Shown here: positions 44,717 through 57,489 of the stretch, piece by piece | Numbering within the stretch: position 1 is the first letter of the stretch | Layout of the letters: each line of letters opens with the position of its first letter | Source: Bombardia bombarda | Taxonomy: Eukaryota > Ascomycota > Sordariomycetes > Sordariales > Lasiosphaeriaceae | Length of the DNA: 64,000 nt | Direction: 5' to 3' | Assembly (NCBI GenBank): GCA_030512295.1 | Contig: JAULSR010000003.1 | Span: 1,364,001 to 1,428,000 of the forward strand | The notes under the pieces: model-generated | What the model was told of the DNA's origin: nothing | The model's input: only the letters and a program-made list of their open reading frames with translations | Databases searched by the model: none | Made by a program: the position numbers and the translations under genes

Positions 44717-45179
44717 TAACATATCTGTTCTACCAACCAGCCGACACTCAATAACCCCTTAAGACTGATTGTAAGAATCAGACCAACTTAAGACATTTAA
44801 GTTGGCCTTGTTCCTGATGCGACTCTTTGTTTCGTATACTGACCACAAGCCATCTCAATGGCATCTCACTTAAACTACTAGAACTAGTTTTGTAACAACC
44901 CACTCATTCTTGGAGGAATAGGTACCAAAATAAATCCCCATCTTCGATTTCGTACTCAAAGTTTAACCTCAACCACATCTCTCTGGTCATACACGATAGC
45001 CGTCAAAAGCAAATCCATGGCCCCAACTACAGATGTTATTCTCATGCAACCATGTTAACCAACCCCCAACAACCAAAGCCCATCCACCCATCCACCCATC
45101 CACCCATCCACTCTCACCCCAATAGCCATCATCTCATCCCCCAACCACCTCACCCCCAAGCCGACCGCCCCACCCCACC
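44717..45179. other. intergenic with an 8-bp minisatellite
   Basis: No gene. Contains nearly four tandem CATCCACC units at about 45081-45110 within a C/A-rich stretch just past the 3' end of the FAD oxidase gene. Confidence 0.6.
45081..45110. repeat. CATCCACC minisatellite, 3.75 units
   Basis: Perfect tandem 8-bp units in the 3' flank of the FAD oxidase gene. Confidence 0.85.
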
Positions 45180-47264
45180 TCACACCCCCCCAAAAACAGG
45201 CCTCTCAACCCTACACAGCCTCCCATTTTGCGAACTAGGATACCCATCACTCGTCCTCACCTCCCACGCCTCGCTCCCCACCGTCGTCCGCGCCCAAAAC
45301 ACCCCCCACGGGTCCCTCTCCCGCTTCACCGCCAACAACCGCCCATAATTACTCCCGTAAAAACTCTGCTGCCACCCGGGCTCATCTGGACTGCCCTCAT
45401 TCAAGTACGCGCCGGCGCCGGGGGTCACGGCGCGCCACATGTCCGTGTACTTCTTCGCGTTCGCCACGCGCTCCTGCGCCGCTTGCGCGCTCAGCCCGAC
45501 GGCCTGGATCTCCATCAGGCTGCCGTGCAGGACAGTATTCCGCCAGGCGGGGTTGACGGCGCTGTCGTTGCCGGGGTAGCCGGCCACCTGCTTGGTGGGC
45601 GAGTAGGCGATGCCGTGGAAGTTGTAGCCGGCCTCGACGCCGGCGCGGACGCCGGCGAACGTGGCGGCGAACAGGGCGTCGTCGTCCCAGTTCTGGCGCG
45701 GGAAGAGGCGCGAGTGGTAGCGCGTGTTGATGGGGCTGTCGCCGAAGCCGGCGCGGGGGGCGCCGCCCGAGTAGTTGCCGGCGACGGGGGGATGGGGGGC
45801 AGGGTGGCGTTGATGCCGAGGGCGAGGAGCTGGGTGAAGAGGGGCTGGAGGAGGGCGGTCGCGGCGGTGGCGGTGATGCCGGGGATGATGTGCGAGGTGG
45901 TGAAGAGGAAGCTGTTGGCGGGGCCGAGGGGGTAGATGTAGCTGAAGCAGTAGCCGCCGACGTCGAGGATCTTGTTGCTGTAGCGGTAGGCGAGGTTGAT
46001 GCCGGCCCAGAAGGCGTCGGGGGTGGCGGCGGTGGTGATGGTGTTGGGGTTCGGGGGGAAGGTGAGGTTGGCGGGGAGCGGGGTGGGCATGTTGATGGCG
46101 AAGGAGAGGGGGATGGAGGTTATGTTGATGGCGGGGCGGGCTTTCATGATGACGGAGGTGATGACGCCGAAGGTGCCTGGTTTGGTTTGGGGTTAGCATG
46201 GGGAGGATGTTGGAGGAGGTAAGGAGAGGGGGCGGGCTTACTTGGTCCACCGCCTCTGACGGCCCAGAATAGGTCCTTGTTTTTCTTGGTGTCGGCGGTT
46301 AAGAACCTGCCATCGGCTGTGACGATGTTTATTGAGAGTGCTTGATCCGCCCCAAGCCCGTACTTGGATGTCAGACTGCCATGGCCACCAGCTGAGAGCC
46401 ATCCCCCTACTGCGCCCACAGTTCCTCCGCCAGGAGCAACAACAGAGATGTTCCCACTCTCGCCCATGTGGTTGAAGTGCTCCCAGCTCTCCAGGCCAGC
46501 GCCAATACGGACTGCCATGCCATTGTAGATGTCTGAGGTGTAGTTGGGCTGGAATTCGAAACTCTTTAGGTTGTGCACCCAAATACTCAGCGATCCAGCC
46601 CCCATTGAGCGTCCCCCAAAGTCATGGCCCGTGTTTCTTCTCTGGTGTCAGCTGGGGATTTGATCATTTACAGTCGATATAAGGCATCCAGTTAGAGAAT
46701 TTCACACCCAACTCACTTTATAATAAGCCTCAGGTTCTTATTCCTCGCAAAGTTGATGGCAGCCTGAATATGCTTCACCGTCGTCGCATTAACGACATAC
46801 TCAGGGAACCCTCCCCTGGTGCAGTTGCCGACGGCATCGAGAACGGGCATGCATGTGCTCCCCTGTGGCCACTGTGTCAGGACAGTAAGCGGGTCATCAA
46901 TCCAAAAGTGAGTGCGCCCAGCCTGCTGTACAAGGAATTGACACGTCGTAGCATTGTAAAAGTCTCCTTGGTAACAAGCCGCCGCGACGGGTATCGGTCT
47001 CAGCAGGGCGCTACCGAGGGATACGTTTAGCTGCTTCCACTCGGCATCAGTTGGCCAGTCACTGCTGCCAGGAAAGGCGCGGCAGTTGGTCCTGAAGCTC
47101 TGCTGGGCTGCTTGTTGTTTCAGGTCGCCGAACTGTAGGGCGGAGAACTTGCCGATGTCGGACGGGGTTAGCTGGATGGACTCGAACGGGGCGTTGGCTA
47201 GGTTGGCTCCCTGCGCTGCGTCCAGCAGTGCCGCGGTGGTGAGAGCTGCAGTGAAAAAGTGCAT
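45180..47264 (-). CDS. secreted FAD-dependent oxidase (PCMH/BBE family), one -1 frameshift
   Basis: Exons 47264-46717, 46636-46242 and 46176-45180; introns 80 and 65 nt. The first ~20 residues (MHFFTAALTTAALLDAAQGA) are a signal peptide. The FAD-binding PCMH domain shows KNTGHDFGGRS (His187 is the likely FAD-linked residue), APGGGTVGAVGGWLSAGGHG and SKYGLGADQ; the C-terminal BBE domain shows YLNEGSPDEPGWQQSFYGSN and DPWGVFWARTTVGSE. The usual second FAD-linking Cys of bicovalent relatives is not seen. Relatives oxidise sugars, alcohols or secondary metabolites; no cluster partners lie nearby to choose between them. At six G (45786-45791) the frame slips after LPPIP; one extra base restores GNYSGGAPRAGFG and the BBE domain, for about 646 aa. 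Confidence 0.85.
45786..45791 (-). other. frameshift site in FAD oxidase
   Basis: Six G on the plus strand. As written, the gene reads into a Thr/Ala/Pro-rich false frame; with seven, the domain continues without a gap. Confidence 0.8.
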
Positions 47265-48585
47265 TGTGATTCAGAGAACCTAAGCGGTGCTGGTGTCGAT
47301 CTGGGAAGTAATAGAATGTCCCGGGAAATGGTTCGTCCCGGGGAAGGGGGACTCCATGGCGATCCCATTAAGGTACTTTTATAACAAGAACCGTCGCGTC
47401 TGTCGAACGGTTGAGGTGTGGTTCTGTAATGGGTGACAAACAGCACGAGGAGGTCCAAGTTACACATCCCAAGAGACGCATTCCGATATTGGCGGGACCG
47501 GATGGGACCTTGTAGGTTAGGTTGTATTATGGTTAATGTGTCCAACGTTGGTAGAGAGGTCGTGTAGCTTCCCGGTTTTGGGGGATGGGGATGATCATCG
47601 CCTCATACGGCCTGGTCGTGACAGCTCCAGAGCCATAGAGACGGTTCGGCTGTTTAAATAAGCTCCCGCTACCAGAGATGCGGTACTATAGCAGCTGTCG
47701 TCGCCGATATTCGATTTCTGAGAATGAGTCTCGAACGCAATGTGAGGTGTCTTGGGGAAAGAACATGACGGGCTAATAGCTAATGCCACAGGGAGACTGG
47801 AAGAGAACTGAACATCGTTCCTTCCGTAATTATTTCCACCCCAAAAAGGAAGTCACGATACAACACCTACCCGCACCTCACCCGCACCTTGACGTCCAGT
47901 GTGGTTTGATTCGGAACTTCCCCAACACAAGTATGGCCGCCCCACCTGCCCACACCTCTTCACCTCTTCGTCGCCAACGTGCCTTACCTATACCAGAGAG
48001 GAATGTGGTACTGTCGGCCAATGCGAAGCGTTGATGGCGCGAGTAGGTAGCCAGTAAACGGGAGATTTTGGACCTCAACTCTTCCCGACAAGCCGTTGAT
48101 GACCAACGATTGAGTAAAATGGGCATGGAGGTGGCGCTGCGTCTGCATGGACCTTTCCCCGCTCATGCCCTCGGCAGACGCAGAAGGAAGCCACCGCCAC
48201 GCCTTTTTTTGGGTTTAGCTGTAGTGCGCCATGTCCAACTGCTGTTGACGATGATCAAAGTTTTAAATTATGGTACATTGATGAGGCGTTTAGCGGTCAA
48301 ACGCTTTTTCCCGCTGTCGCATGGTATTCGACAGAACAACTCATGGGACTTGGCAGGAAACAATATGTGCTTTCCAGTGCGTTTCTGGAGCCTGACCAGC
48401 AACCCACAGGCCAGTTGGCCAACTTTTCAGAAAGATACATCTGGCTACTGGGGGATTGGGCCCAAAAAGAAAGTACCTATCTTTTTGCCAACATGCCCTA
48501 TCAAATTTTCGACCTCGTCCTGTCGTCTGCACTCTGCATTCTGTCCCCAGAAGCGCTTTCGCCATTTTGTTGATCAGCACCTGCA
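47265..48585. other. intergenic, no gene seen
   Basis: Upstream of the FAD oxidase and of the DUF7730 remnant. The long frame starting at 48068 is a wrong frame across the DUF7730 locus and adds nothing upstream. Confidence 0.5.
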
Positions 48586-49823
48586 ATGTCTACCTTCAGT
48601 ACCTTCGACTGGCTTCGAGCAATGGTTTACGGCCCCGACAGCTGTGCTGAGGCGGAGGGGCCGCCCTTTTTGCGTCTCCTCAAGCGACCTCGCGCCCTTA
48701 GTATCCTGCCTGCGTCTGGCCCGATATCGCCGTCTGCAACAACGAAGCCTTGTTATTTTTTTGAGATGCTCCCCTTTGAGCTGCGAAGAAAAATTCTCAT
48801 ACTTGTCTTCGGCAGCCGTATCGTCCACATGGAGCTCTGCTTCGGCCGGCCATTATAAGCTGTTTCAGGAAGGACTTGGATCATCATGGCGGTGTATTCA
48901 TCGAGATAAAAGGCCTTTCCAAAAAGGCGCATACAAGGTTGCGCGAAAATTACAAACGGCCATTTTAGCACTGGAAGGGATCCGTCTGCCATCGCGTCGG
49001 TCCCAACTTTGACCCACAAGCCGGACGTGAGCTGAGTTATTCAGAGGAAGATGAGGCCTACCACTGGTGGCAAGACGATTGTCGCTACCACTCTCCCGAG
49101 AAATGCGACGATTGGCCGGGCGAGCAATACCAAAAGTGCTTTATCGGTGCTATGAGCTGGCTGAGAACTTATCGATAAGCCTATGTCGAAGGCATCGACG
49201 TCTTGTATGCCACCAACACAATCCACCTCTTGGGCGACAAGTTGCGGTTGATCCCACAAGTCTTGCTTCCCAATCGAGTTGCAAACGATTTAGTCCTGTT
49301 TCGGTACAAGGATGAGAACGCCACAGCTTGCAAGGATAAGCGTGGCAACGTTCAGGGGGCTTATCGTCCTCCCGACTATCACAACGACATGCTACAGATG
49401 TTCGACGCTCTCGGCAAATGCTCTAACCTCCGTCGATTGAACTTGTCAATACACAAGGGCGGCGTATATGAGAGATGTCGATTATCAAGGCTCGACAATC
49501 CATCTCTCGACGTTCAGCTCTGGCTCCTCCCGCACTCAGACGCTTTTATGCACAGCTTGCTGCATCTGTATGAGTTCACCATTGCGGTTCCCAAGAGGTG
49601 GTTTTACAATCACCATGACTATGTCTTGGCTGATATTAGCCGGAGAGAGAATCGTCACATCGAGGACGCTCACTCTTTCGGCTATTGGCGCATCCTAGAC
49701 GGCCATTTTGCTGTGCCAGAGGGCAGCCACAGCAGGTATCCCAAGCCACCGTTGTTGCCGAAAAGCGGTAGATCAGTTGGAGGGCGGGGATATTGGATAG
49801 TGAAGGGAAAAGGGAGACTTTAA
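48586..49823 (+). pseudogene. DUF7730-family protein gene with premature stops
   Basis: The first part reads FFEMLPFELRRKILILVFGS then RIVHMELCFG, the start of the DUF7730 domain (related to F-box-like fungal families), and stops with TAA at about 48855. In another frame come HWKGSVCHRVGPNFD, KCFIGAMSWLRTYR, a TAA, then AYVEGIDVLYATNTIHLLGD and an open frame to 49823. The family has Gln-Ala-Tyr exactly where the TAA stands, so CAA became TAA. A TAG just before HWKG could be another such change, or the AG of an intron acceptor. Function of the family is unknown. The 3' 640 bases are intact, so decay is recent or partial. Confidence 0.7.
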
Positions 49824-51336
49824 AGCGTAGAGTCCCACGTCTGGCTTGCCTCAGCCATCGAAAAGACTTTATCTTAGGAGGTAACAACACTACTTTTCCT
49901 TATGGTACCAAGATTTATTGCTACATAAAGTTGTCTCGTATTGGTAATACCTCTCTAAGTATAAGCGATCTGGTGGAATCGGCGAATATCTGAGACGATC
50001 ATTGGTTATGAGCTTGGTTGGGTAGGTAGGTAGGTATTGAGAAACCAGGTACCCAATGCAACCGTGGGAGACTGTCCCGTGTTGGCGGCTTCTGCAACGG
50101 GAGCAAGTGCGGCTATGAGTCGCAAAGCGGCGGCATCGTTTTCGTTCTCACCGCCTTCACCCCATTACATAGTATCAACCCAAAGCCAGCCGCTGGCGAC
50201 ATTCACGGGCTGGAGGCCGATTCAAGTGCAAACATCCGCATTCAGTACAGTGCAAAAGTGACAGGTCAAATAATGACTATTTCTTGATCTGTCTGAAACT
50301 AATTACACGGCAAAGTTGTTATGAACGGACGGGTGCAGACAAAAGAACGCCACGTCAAGGGCCAAGGGCAATAAGAAAAAGGCCTCAAATTACGACTTAT
50401 TCGGTCAAGCAAGGCACTCTTATTGCATCTTGAATGAACCTGGGCACCAAGATTGTGAGTGGGCGGGACTACAAACGCTAATGCTTCGAGGCCTACGGCA
50501 GGCTTCGACATGGTGTCGATTACCTGGCTTACAACTTCGACCCACTTTTGAGGACGTATGAAAAGGCTCATCGTACTTTTCAACAGTACGATCTCAGCAC
50601 AGACCCCCCAGTTCGCATGCAAGCCATTCTCAAACTATTTACAACCGCAGCTTTTTCAATTTTGAAGCTTTTAAAAGGTTTGAATCGAAAATCTAATATT
50701 CACCACCTAAAAAAGCTTCCTAATGATACCATATAGTTTATAGAAAGGTGGTTATTTGAGTGCATGCATTTTAAGTCTTTGGGTTAGCGATGAGCTTTGC
50801 GAAAAAGTGTCGGCTAAGAGATGAGGAAGTAGGTGGTGACAGAGTATTTACTCAATACTTTCAATACATGCAAGTATTACAGTGGGTACTTTGCCAAGGT
50901 TGTAAGCTAGGTAATCGACACCTTCGACATGACCATTCACAAGTGGCCGATCGTTGTGTTGGAACACGTCGGCTTCCATATTGCACGGGATTCGACATAT
51001 TGCTTCTTTGAGTCATCAACCGATCATCCTCATTAATATTGGTTGAACTGATTGCTGGTGCAGCCTGGTGTGCCTGATGTGGCAACAACTTTTCGAACCT
51101 GGTCCCACAAGTTTCCTCTCCGCCCCCCACGACCTTTCTCTCTGTTTCCCCATCATCTTTCCACCCCCATCGATGCTCACCTCTCAGAAGATCTATCATA
51201 CAGATTAGCTACTGAGATCCTTTAGTTTTCTTCAACACCAACAACACGACTTGACATCTGCCCCTGTTCTTTCCCGACCAACTGGTTCTCGATCTTCTCG
51301 AGGAGTTTCAATCAACATCTCACACCCTTACCCGTG
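49824..51336. other. intergenic, no gene seen
   Basis: About 1.5 kb upstream of the helicase gene, ending in a C/T- and C/A-rich leader. No gene supported. Confidence 0.5.
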
Positions 51337-54300
51337 ATGGAGCGAGGAGGTCGCAACTGGCGACGTGGAGGTGGGAGAGGTTCCAACTCTAAACAGGGCG
51401 GCAGTTCCAAACGCGATACCACAGCCACACGAGGACGTCAGGGATATATCCGCAGCAGCGTGGAAATCCCTCGGGCCAGAGGCATTTGCCATTCCTTTGC
51501 GAAGCGTGGCACTTGTAACTATGGATATAACTGCCGATACTCCCACGAGCTGCCAAACACCGACGATAAAGAGAATGGGTTACAAGGGGCTGAAATATAT
51601 GCTGATTGGAGGCAGTCGCTGAGACTTGTTAGGTCGGTGTTTAGTACCTCCTCCGATCTCTGGACTCGAGCCATCATGGTTTTGGAGACAGACTGTCGCG
51701 AGTGGCAGCAATCATTGGCCAGGGATTTGGTTGATGATGGTTATGATGGGCTTAAAGCCGTCAAGCAGACCATCCGAGCTTCCATGGACCAAGGTGACGA
51801 TGTGCGCTGTCTTCGCTCTGCAGAGCCTTTTCTGAAAGTCATCACGCACCCCTCTCTTCTGCACTCCTTGTCAGTGGACACCTACTTGGGAACCATCTAT
51901 CGCTTCCTTGGCGGGATCAATGGCGAGCAGGGGATTGCATTTCTGGCCAATATATCACGACGCTTGACCGCGGTGTTCCAGACCAAGAATGACCATTTCA
52001 CATCGGCGGAACTGATTGAACTGTTCTCACTGACTGTGGTGGCCCTACACGAGCTTCTCCATCGAGAACGCAAGGCTCTTTTTGACGATACTCTGCAAAA
52101 ACTCTTCGACACCTTGATGGCCCTCCATTCACAACTCCAACAAGCATCCCCTGCTCCTGAGCTTTCCATCGTTTTCATCCAGCTCGATTCTTTGAGACGC
52201 ATGGCTTCCGGTGCACCTCAGCTTCAATCTCAAGCAACGACAGCTTGGGCAAGCATGCATACTGGGAGCTATTCCCGTCATGCACGGTCAACGTTTCCAA
52301 TGGACGTCACAGCACCTGGAGGGAATCATGACAACGACTTTCCTTCTATATCCCGCATCCAAATTCTGCCAACACTCGATGAGATTGCAAGCGAGTATCC
52401 GGAATATCTGCCGTCGACCGACTTTCTGCAACCTCATCACCATTCAGATCCTGCCCAACGTCACCTTGATACAGCATTTCGCCTTCTCCGATATGACATC
52501 TTTGGACCACTGAAGGAAGTCTTGGGCTCAATGCTGTCTCAAAATGTTGAGGATGCCAATCCCTTCAAGGGCGGCAAAGTCCAGGGTCATGTATATCAGG
52601 AGGCAGGCGTTCAACACATCTACATCAGAGAGAAGTTCGGACTGGAAGCCACAATATCTTTCAGACGTCCATCCCAGATTCGAAATCGTTCCCTATCAGA
52701 TCAGCGTCGGTGGTGGAAGGAGTCATCGCGGCTTGATCCTGGGGGTCTGATCTGTTTTGTCTCCGAGCCGTCTGTTTCGGGTGACAGATCGATTGTATTT
52801 TTCATCACGACAACCAAAAACACCGAGCATAAGAAGGATGACAGAGAAAAGAGCGCACTGGTATCGAAAGACCACCAACCCACTATATCAGTCAAGCTTG
52901 CATCAGGGACCGAGCAGGATCTTGCCCTCCTCTGTCGCATGCACGTTGGTAAAGTTCGCGGACAGCTCATCGAAATTCCTGGAATTATCCCCGACACGTT
53001 TATGCCCGTCCTCAAGAACCTCCAGCAAATGGCAGAGAAGCATGAGCTGGCATTCCGCCGTTGGATCCTGCCCAACGTGTCGGATTCTGAGGCAGAACTC
53101 CACCCTGAGACGCCACCACCCGCATACGCACGTCGACCAGGCTTCCAATTCCGCCTCAACTCCATCACCCGCTCAGGAGCTGATAACCTGTCCCTGGATC
53201 CTGCATCTCAGGCCCCCGATAAAGGGGTCGACCTGGCGAGGTTCGAATCTTGCACTGGGCTCAATCGCAGTCAATCGCAGGCCTTGATAGCCGCACTGAC
53301 GAGGGAGTATGCCATGATACAAGGCCCACCCGGAACGGGCAAGTCATACGTCGGTGTTCAGCTGGTACGAGCTCTACTAGCCCATCAGGTCACCTCAAGC
53401 CTTGGGCCAATACTCATCATGTAAGACTACAGCTGCTGTCTACCTACCTAACTAGATGAGCTTCATCAGCTGATTTTGTTCCCGCAGTTGCTATACCAAC
53501 CATGCCCTGGATCAGTTCCTGCAGCACCTCATGAAGGAAGGCATCGAAAAGATCATTCGCATCGGCGGCCAAAGCCGCGCAGAGGAGCTTGAGGGGAAGA
53601 ACCTCCGAGTTGTCAGCAGAACGATACCAAAGACCCGCGTGGAAGAAAAGCTCTTGGGAAGCACCTACCAGAGTCTGGAGAACTGCTTCGGAAGTGCGGG
53701 AAACAGCCTGAAGCAAGTCCATCAGGCGAAGAAAACCGGACCAAAGTGGGACCTTCTCAAAGCCTTCCTGACCAAAGAACATCCGCAAATCTTTAGACAA
53801 CTTCGACCGCAGGATGATGACGGGTTCACGCGTGTTGGCGGCAACCCTTTTGACATCTGGTTGGGAAAGCGGCCTGCGGCATGGGGTACCCAGGAGGGCC
53901 GACCGAGCGGAAACATTGACAGTCTGACGCGACGGGCGCTTGCCGATGTCCATGCTCTCACCCCTCGGGAGCGCTGGGTTCTGGCCGACGATTGGCTTGC
54001 AAGAGTGACCGAGAGCCAATCTGCTCGTCTCTCTGGATTCATCGACGAGGCAAAGAAGCGCCGCCAGACGATCAACAACGTTCATGCCGAAGTAGACCGC
54101 CGGGCGGTGGAACAGGCCCACGTGGTTGGGGTGACCACCACTGGGCTCGCGAGGAACATTTCCATGCTTCGGCGCGTTGAGCCCAAGGTCATCATCTGCG
54201 AAGAGGCGGCCGAGGTGATGGAGGCGCATCTCATATCGGCCATGATGCCGGGGGTCGAGCACTTTATCCAGATCGGCGACCATCGACAGCTACGCCCGCG

Positions 54301-57300
54301 AATCCAGAACTACCTCCAGTTCAGTATGGAAACCAAGACTGGCGAATTTTACCAGCTGGACCGGAGCCAGTTTGAGAGACGTGCGGTGGGTGAGCCGGCG
54401 TTGCCGCCTCTGCCGGTGGCGCAGCTCACCGTCCAGTTCCGCATGCGTCCCGAGATCTCCAGGCTCATCAGGGGTATCTATCCTGACCTGGAGGACCACG
54501 AGACTGTTAAGAAGCTCCCGTCGGTGGTGGGGATGCGGAATAATCTGTTTTGGCTGGATCACCGCCATCCCGAGGACCACTCTGGGGGCGACGATTCACA
54601 GAAAACGTCCAAAACCAATGCGTGGGAGGTAGAGATGTCAGCAGCTTTTGTGCGTCACTTGGTTCGGCAGGGAGAATACTCACCTACCGATATTGCGCTT
54701 CTCACTCCGTACGCCGGGCAGCTGCAAAAGCTCAGAAGCGCGTTGAGTCGTGATTTTGAGATTTTCCTGAGCGACCGTGACCGCGAAACCCTTGCACTTG
54801 AAGGGCTCACAGACGACCCACCAGAGGAAGATGAAGCAAGAGAGGTAGTCCTCGAGAAGAAGCAGCTGTCGCAAACGATCCGCCTTGCCACCGTCGACAA
54901 CTTCCAGGGCGAGGAGGCCAAAGTCATCATCGTCTCCCTGGTTCGCAGCAATGACAGCTGCAAAGTAGGCTTTCTCCGCACAGAGAATCGGATAAACGTC
55001 CTGCTGAGCCGGGCGCAGCATGGCATGTATCTTATCGGGAACTCTGACACATATCGTCATGTGGCGATGTGGGCCGACGTCCAGCAGCAACTGAGAGAGA
55101 TGGAGGCGATTGGCGATTCGGTCGCTCTCTGTTGTCCGCGGCACCCAGACACGCCCATCAGCTGCGCCGAGCCTGATGACTTTGTCCTCCACAGCCCCGA
55201 GGGCGGCTGCAGCCTCACGTGCGACCAGCGTCTCGAGCGTTGCGGCCATCGCTGCGAGGCAAAGTGCCACTCGACAGCTATGCACGAAGCCTTCAGCTGC
55301 TGCCAGCCCTGTCCGCGCATTCGCGAGACCTGCGACCACCAATGCCCCGGGCTCTGTGGCGAGAGGTGTCGACCCTGTGTGGTCCTTATGGATGGCGTGC
55401 GCCTCCCCTGTGGGCACGTCAGGGACAAGCTGGAGTGCCACAAGACGATTGACCTATCCAGCATTCGCTGTTCTGTTCAGGTGGAAAAGGAAGTTCCGGG
55501 TTGCGGCCATGTGGTGGCAGTGCGCTGCTCCGAGGATGTTGGATCTGCACGCTATCGTTGCCCTACAGCCTGCGGCGTGCTTCTCAAGTGCGGCCATCCA
55601 TGCCCTGGTAGCTGTGGAACTTGCAGAAAAGAGGAAGAGGGTGGCTCTGTTGAGCTTCAACATCAGGAATGCAAGAAAGTCTGCGCGCGACCGCGAGGCA
55701 CCTGTAACCATTTGTGCCCGAAGAGATGCCACGATGGAGAGGACTGCGAGCCGTGTGCCAACCGCTGCGAGGTGAGTGACAACTGTACTGACAATAAGTC
55801 AAAGTCCGATGCTGACACACTGGGCTCCTAGGTTCGATGTCCCCATTCAGCCTGCCCCGTGGAATGTCAAAAACCATGCGCGCCCTGTATCGAACGATGC
55901 ACATGGTCGTGCGAGCATAGAGGCAGCTGCTCGCTTCCGTGCGCAGCGCCCTGCGATCGACTCCCTTGCGACGAGCGTTGTCCACAGCTTTTGCCCTGCG
56001 GCCACCAATGTCCAGGTTTCTGCGGCGAGGAGTGCCCTCAGAGTCTGTGCCAAATCTGCTGCACCCGGAGAGATGCGCGCGTGGATCTCTTGGAGTTCAG
56101 AACCTACGAGGAGATTGACCTTGACGAGACGCCTATTGCCGTCCTAGGATGTGGCCATTTCTTCACCGGAGAGACGCTGGACGGCCTGGTGGGCATGAAT
56201 GAGGTTTACACGACCGACAGTGCTGGGCAGTACAACGGCCTCAAGGACGTGTCTGCAGCGCTTGCTCGACAGATTCCGTCTTGTCCAGATTGCAAGCGGC
56301 CCATACGGCAGTTTGCGACCAAGCGTTACAATCGCGTGGTCAACAGAGCCGTGATGGATGAGACGTCCAAGCGGTTTCTCGTTGGCGGACGGCGGCAGTT
56401 GGACGAGCTCAGCAAAGCGTTTGAGAAAGCTCTGAAAAGAAAACAGTCGCAACTTAAAACGTATCGTTTTGATCCTGACAACGCAAACGCGAGGAATCCG
56501 TTCCACAGCACAATAGTGGAAGTTCAGGCGAATGCTCAACGTCTAAGAAAAAATATGGACGTAATGCACCAGCCAGCAAAGCGGTTGCTTGATGCCATGG
56601 TGACACTTCATCGTCAGGGGAACCCCCTCGACCATCTGCAGACAGAAATGAACGGTCTGTCCATCTCTGAAGCAGCCAGTGGAGCCAACACCAATCCACC
56701 GTACCGGCCAGTCTACGACCAGCAAATCACCCTTGGAGCATATCTGATCGAGCTCAGAGTGTTTGAGATCTTTGTGCAGGACAAGTTCAACGACACTCGC
56801 CAAGAAAAATGCGTCGCGTCTAGTGTGTTAACTTCTGGAGCCGGAGGAGTTAAACTGAATGACTTCTTCGAAGCATGCCAATCCTTGATTGCCGAGGCTT
56901 CCAAAGCTAAGCTCCCTCGGCTGGTCATATCCGCCAGCTTGTCGTTTGCCAAGATCTCTCAGCTCTACTCCGGATACCGACGTGCTCATGCTTCAGTCAT
57001 CAAGAGTCCGCCGAAGGGAATAGCTATACCAGGGGACCAGACCGAGACCGCACGGGAACTTCTCGCTACTGCGTTAGAGTTGTGCGATGGTCTTCCTGAC
57101 AATGAAGAGTTGCGCGCTCCCCTTGTGGCCATGATGCGTCTTTATGAAGGACCAAAGTATGAGACTGTGACGCCGGAGGAGATTGAAGCTATCAAGACTG
57201 CGATGGTCAGTGGAGCGGGCGGCATCATGACACACTCAGGGCATTGGTACAATTGTGCCAACGGACATCCGGTACGTACTCTGTTCAATAGTGACATGTT

Positions 57301-57489
57301 TCCTCCTACTGATGTCTTTCATGCAACTATCGTGACTGACTTGTACTTCTCATTTCGCAGTTCGCCATCGGAGAATGCGGCATGCCCATGGAGGAGGCGC
57401 GTTGTCCGGAGTGTGGAGCACACATAGGAGGACAGAACCATGTGTTGGTGGAGGGGGCTACCCGTGCAACACAGATGGAGGGAAACTAA
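51337..57489 (+). CDS. ZNFX1-like superfamily-1 helicase with NFX1-type zinc fingers
   Basis: Exons 51337-53420, 53488-55771, 55832-57271 and 57361-57489 give 1978 aa; introns are 67, 60 and 89 nt and all phases agree. Order: an Arg/Gly-rich start; a CCCH zinc finger (Cys51, Cys60, Cys66, His70); a helical region; an SF1 helicase with Walker A GPPGTGKS (663-670), VIICEEAAEVME (motif II), GDHRQLRP, QFRMRPEIS, TVDNFQGEEAKVIIVSLVRS and NVLLSRAQ; then a run of NFX1-type fingers (CGHRCEAKCH, CGHPCPGSCG, CGHQCPGFCG); and a C-terminal RZ-type finger split by the last intron (HWYNCANGHP, IGECG, CPECG). Relatives act in RNA-based silencing and antiviral defence (animal ZNFX1, fission yeast heterochromatin factors). 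The ATG at 51337 follows a GTG codon in frame. Confidence 0.93.

Noticed and set aside
45800..46250. Arg/His/Pro-rich frame overlapping the FAD oxidase
   Set aside because: Shadow frame of exon 3; only the part after the homopolymer slip is the true oxidase frame.
48068..49012. 314-codon frame across the DUF7730 locus
   Set aside because: The DUF7730 similarity is in other frames; this one has no domain.
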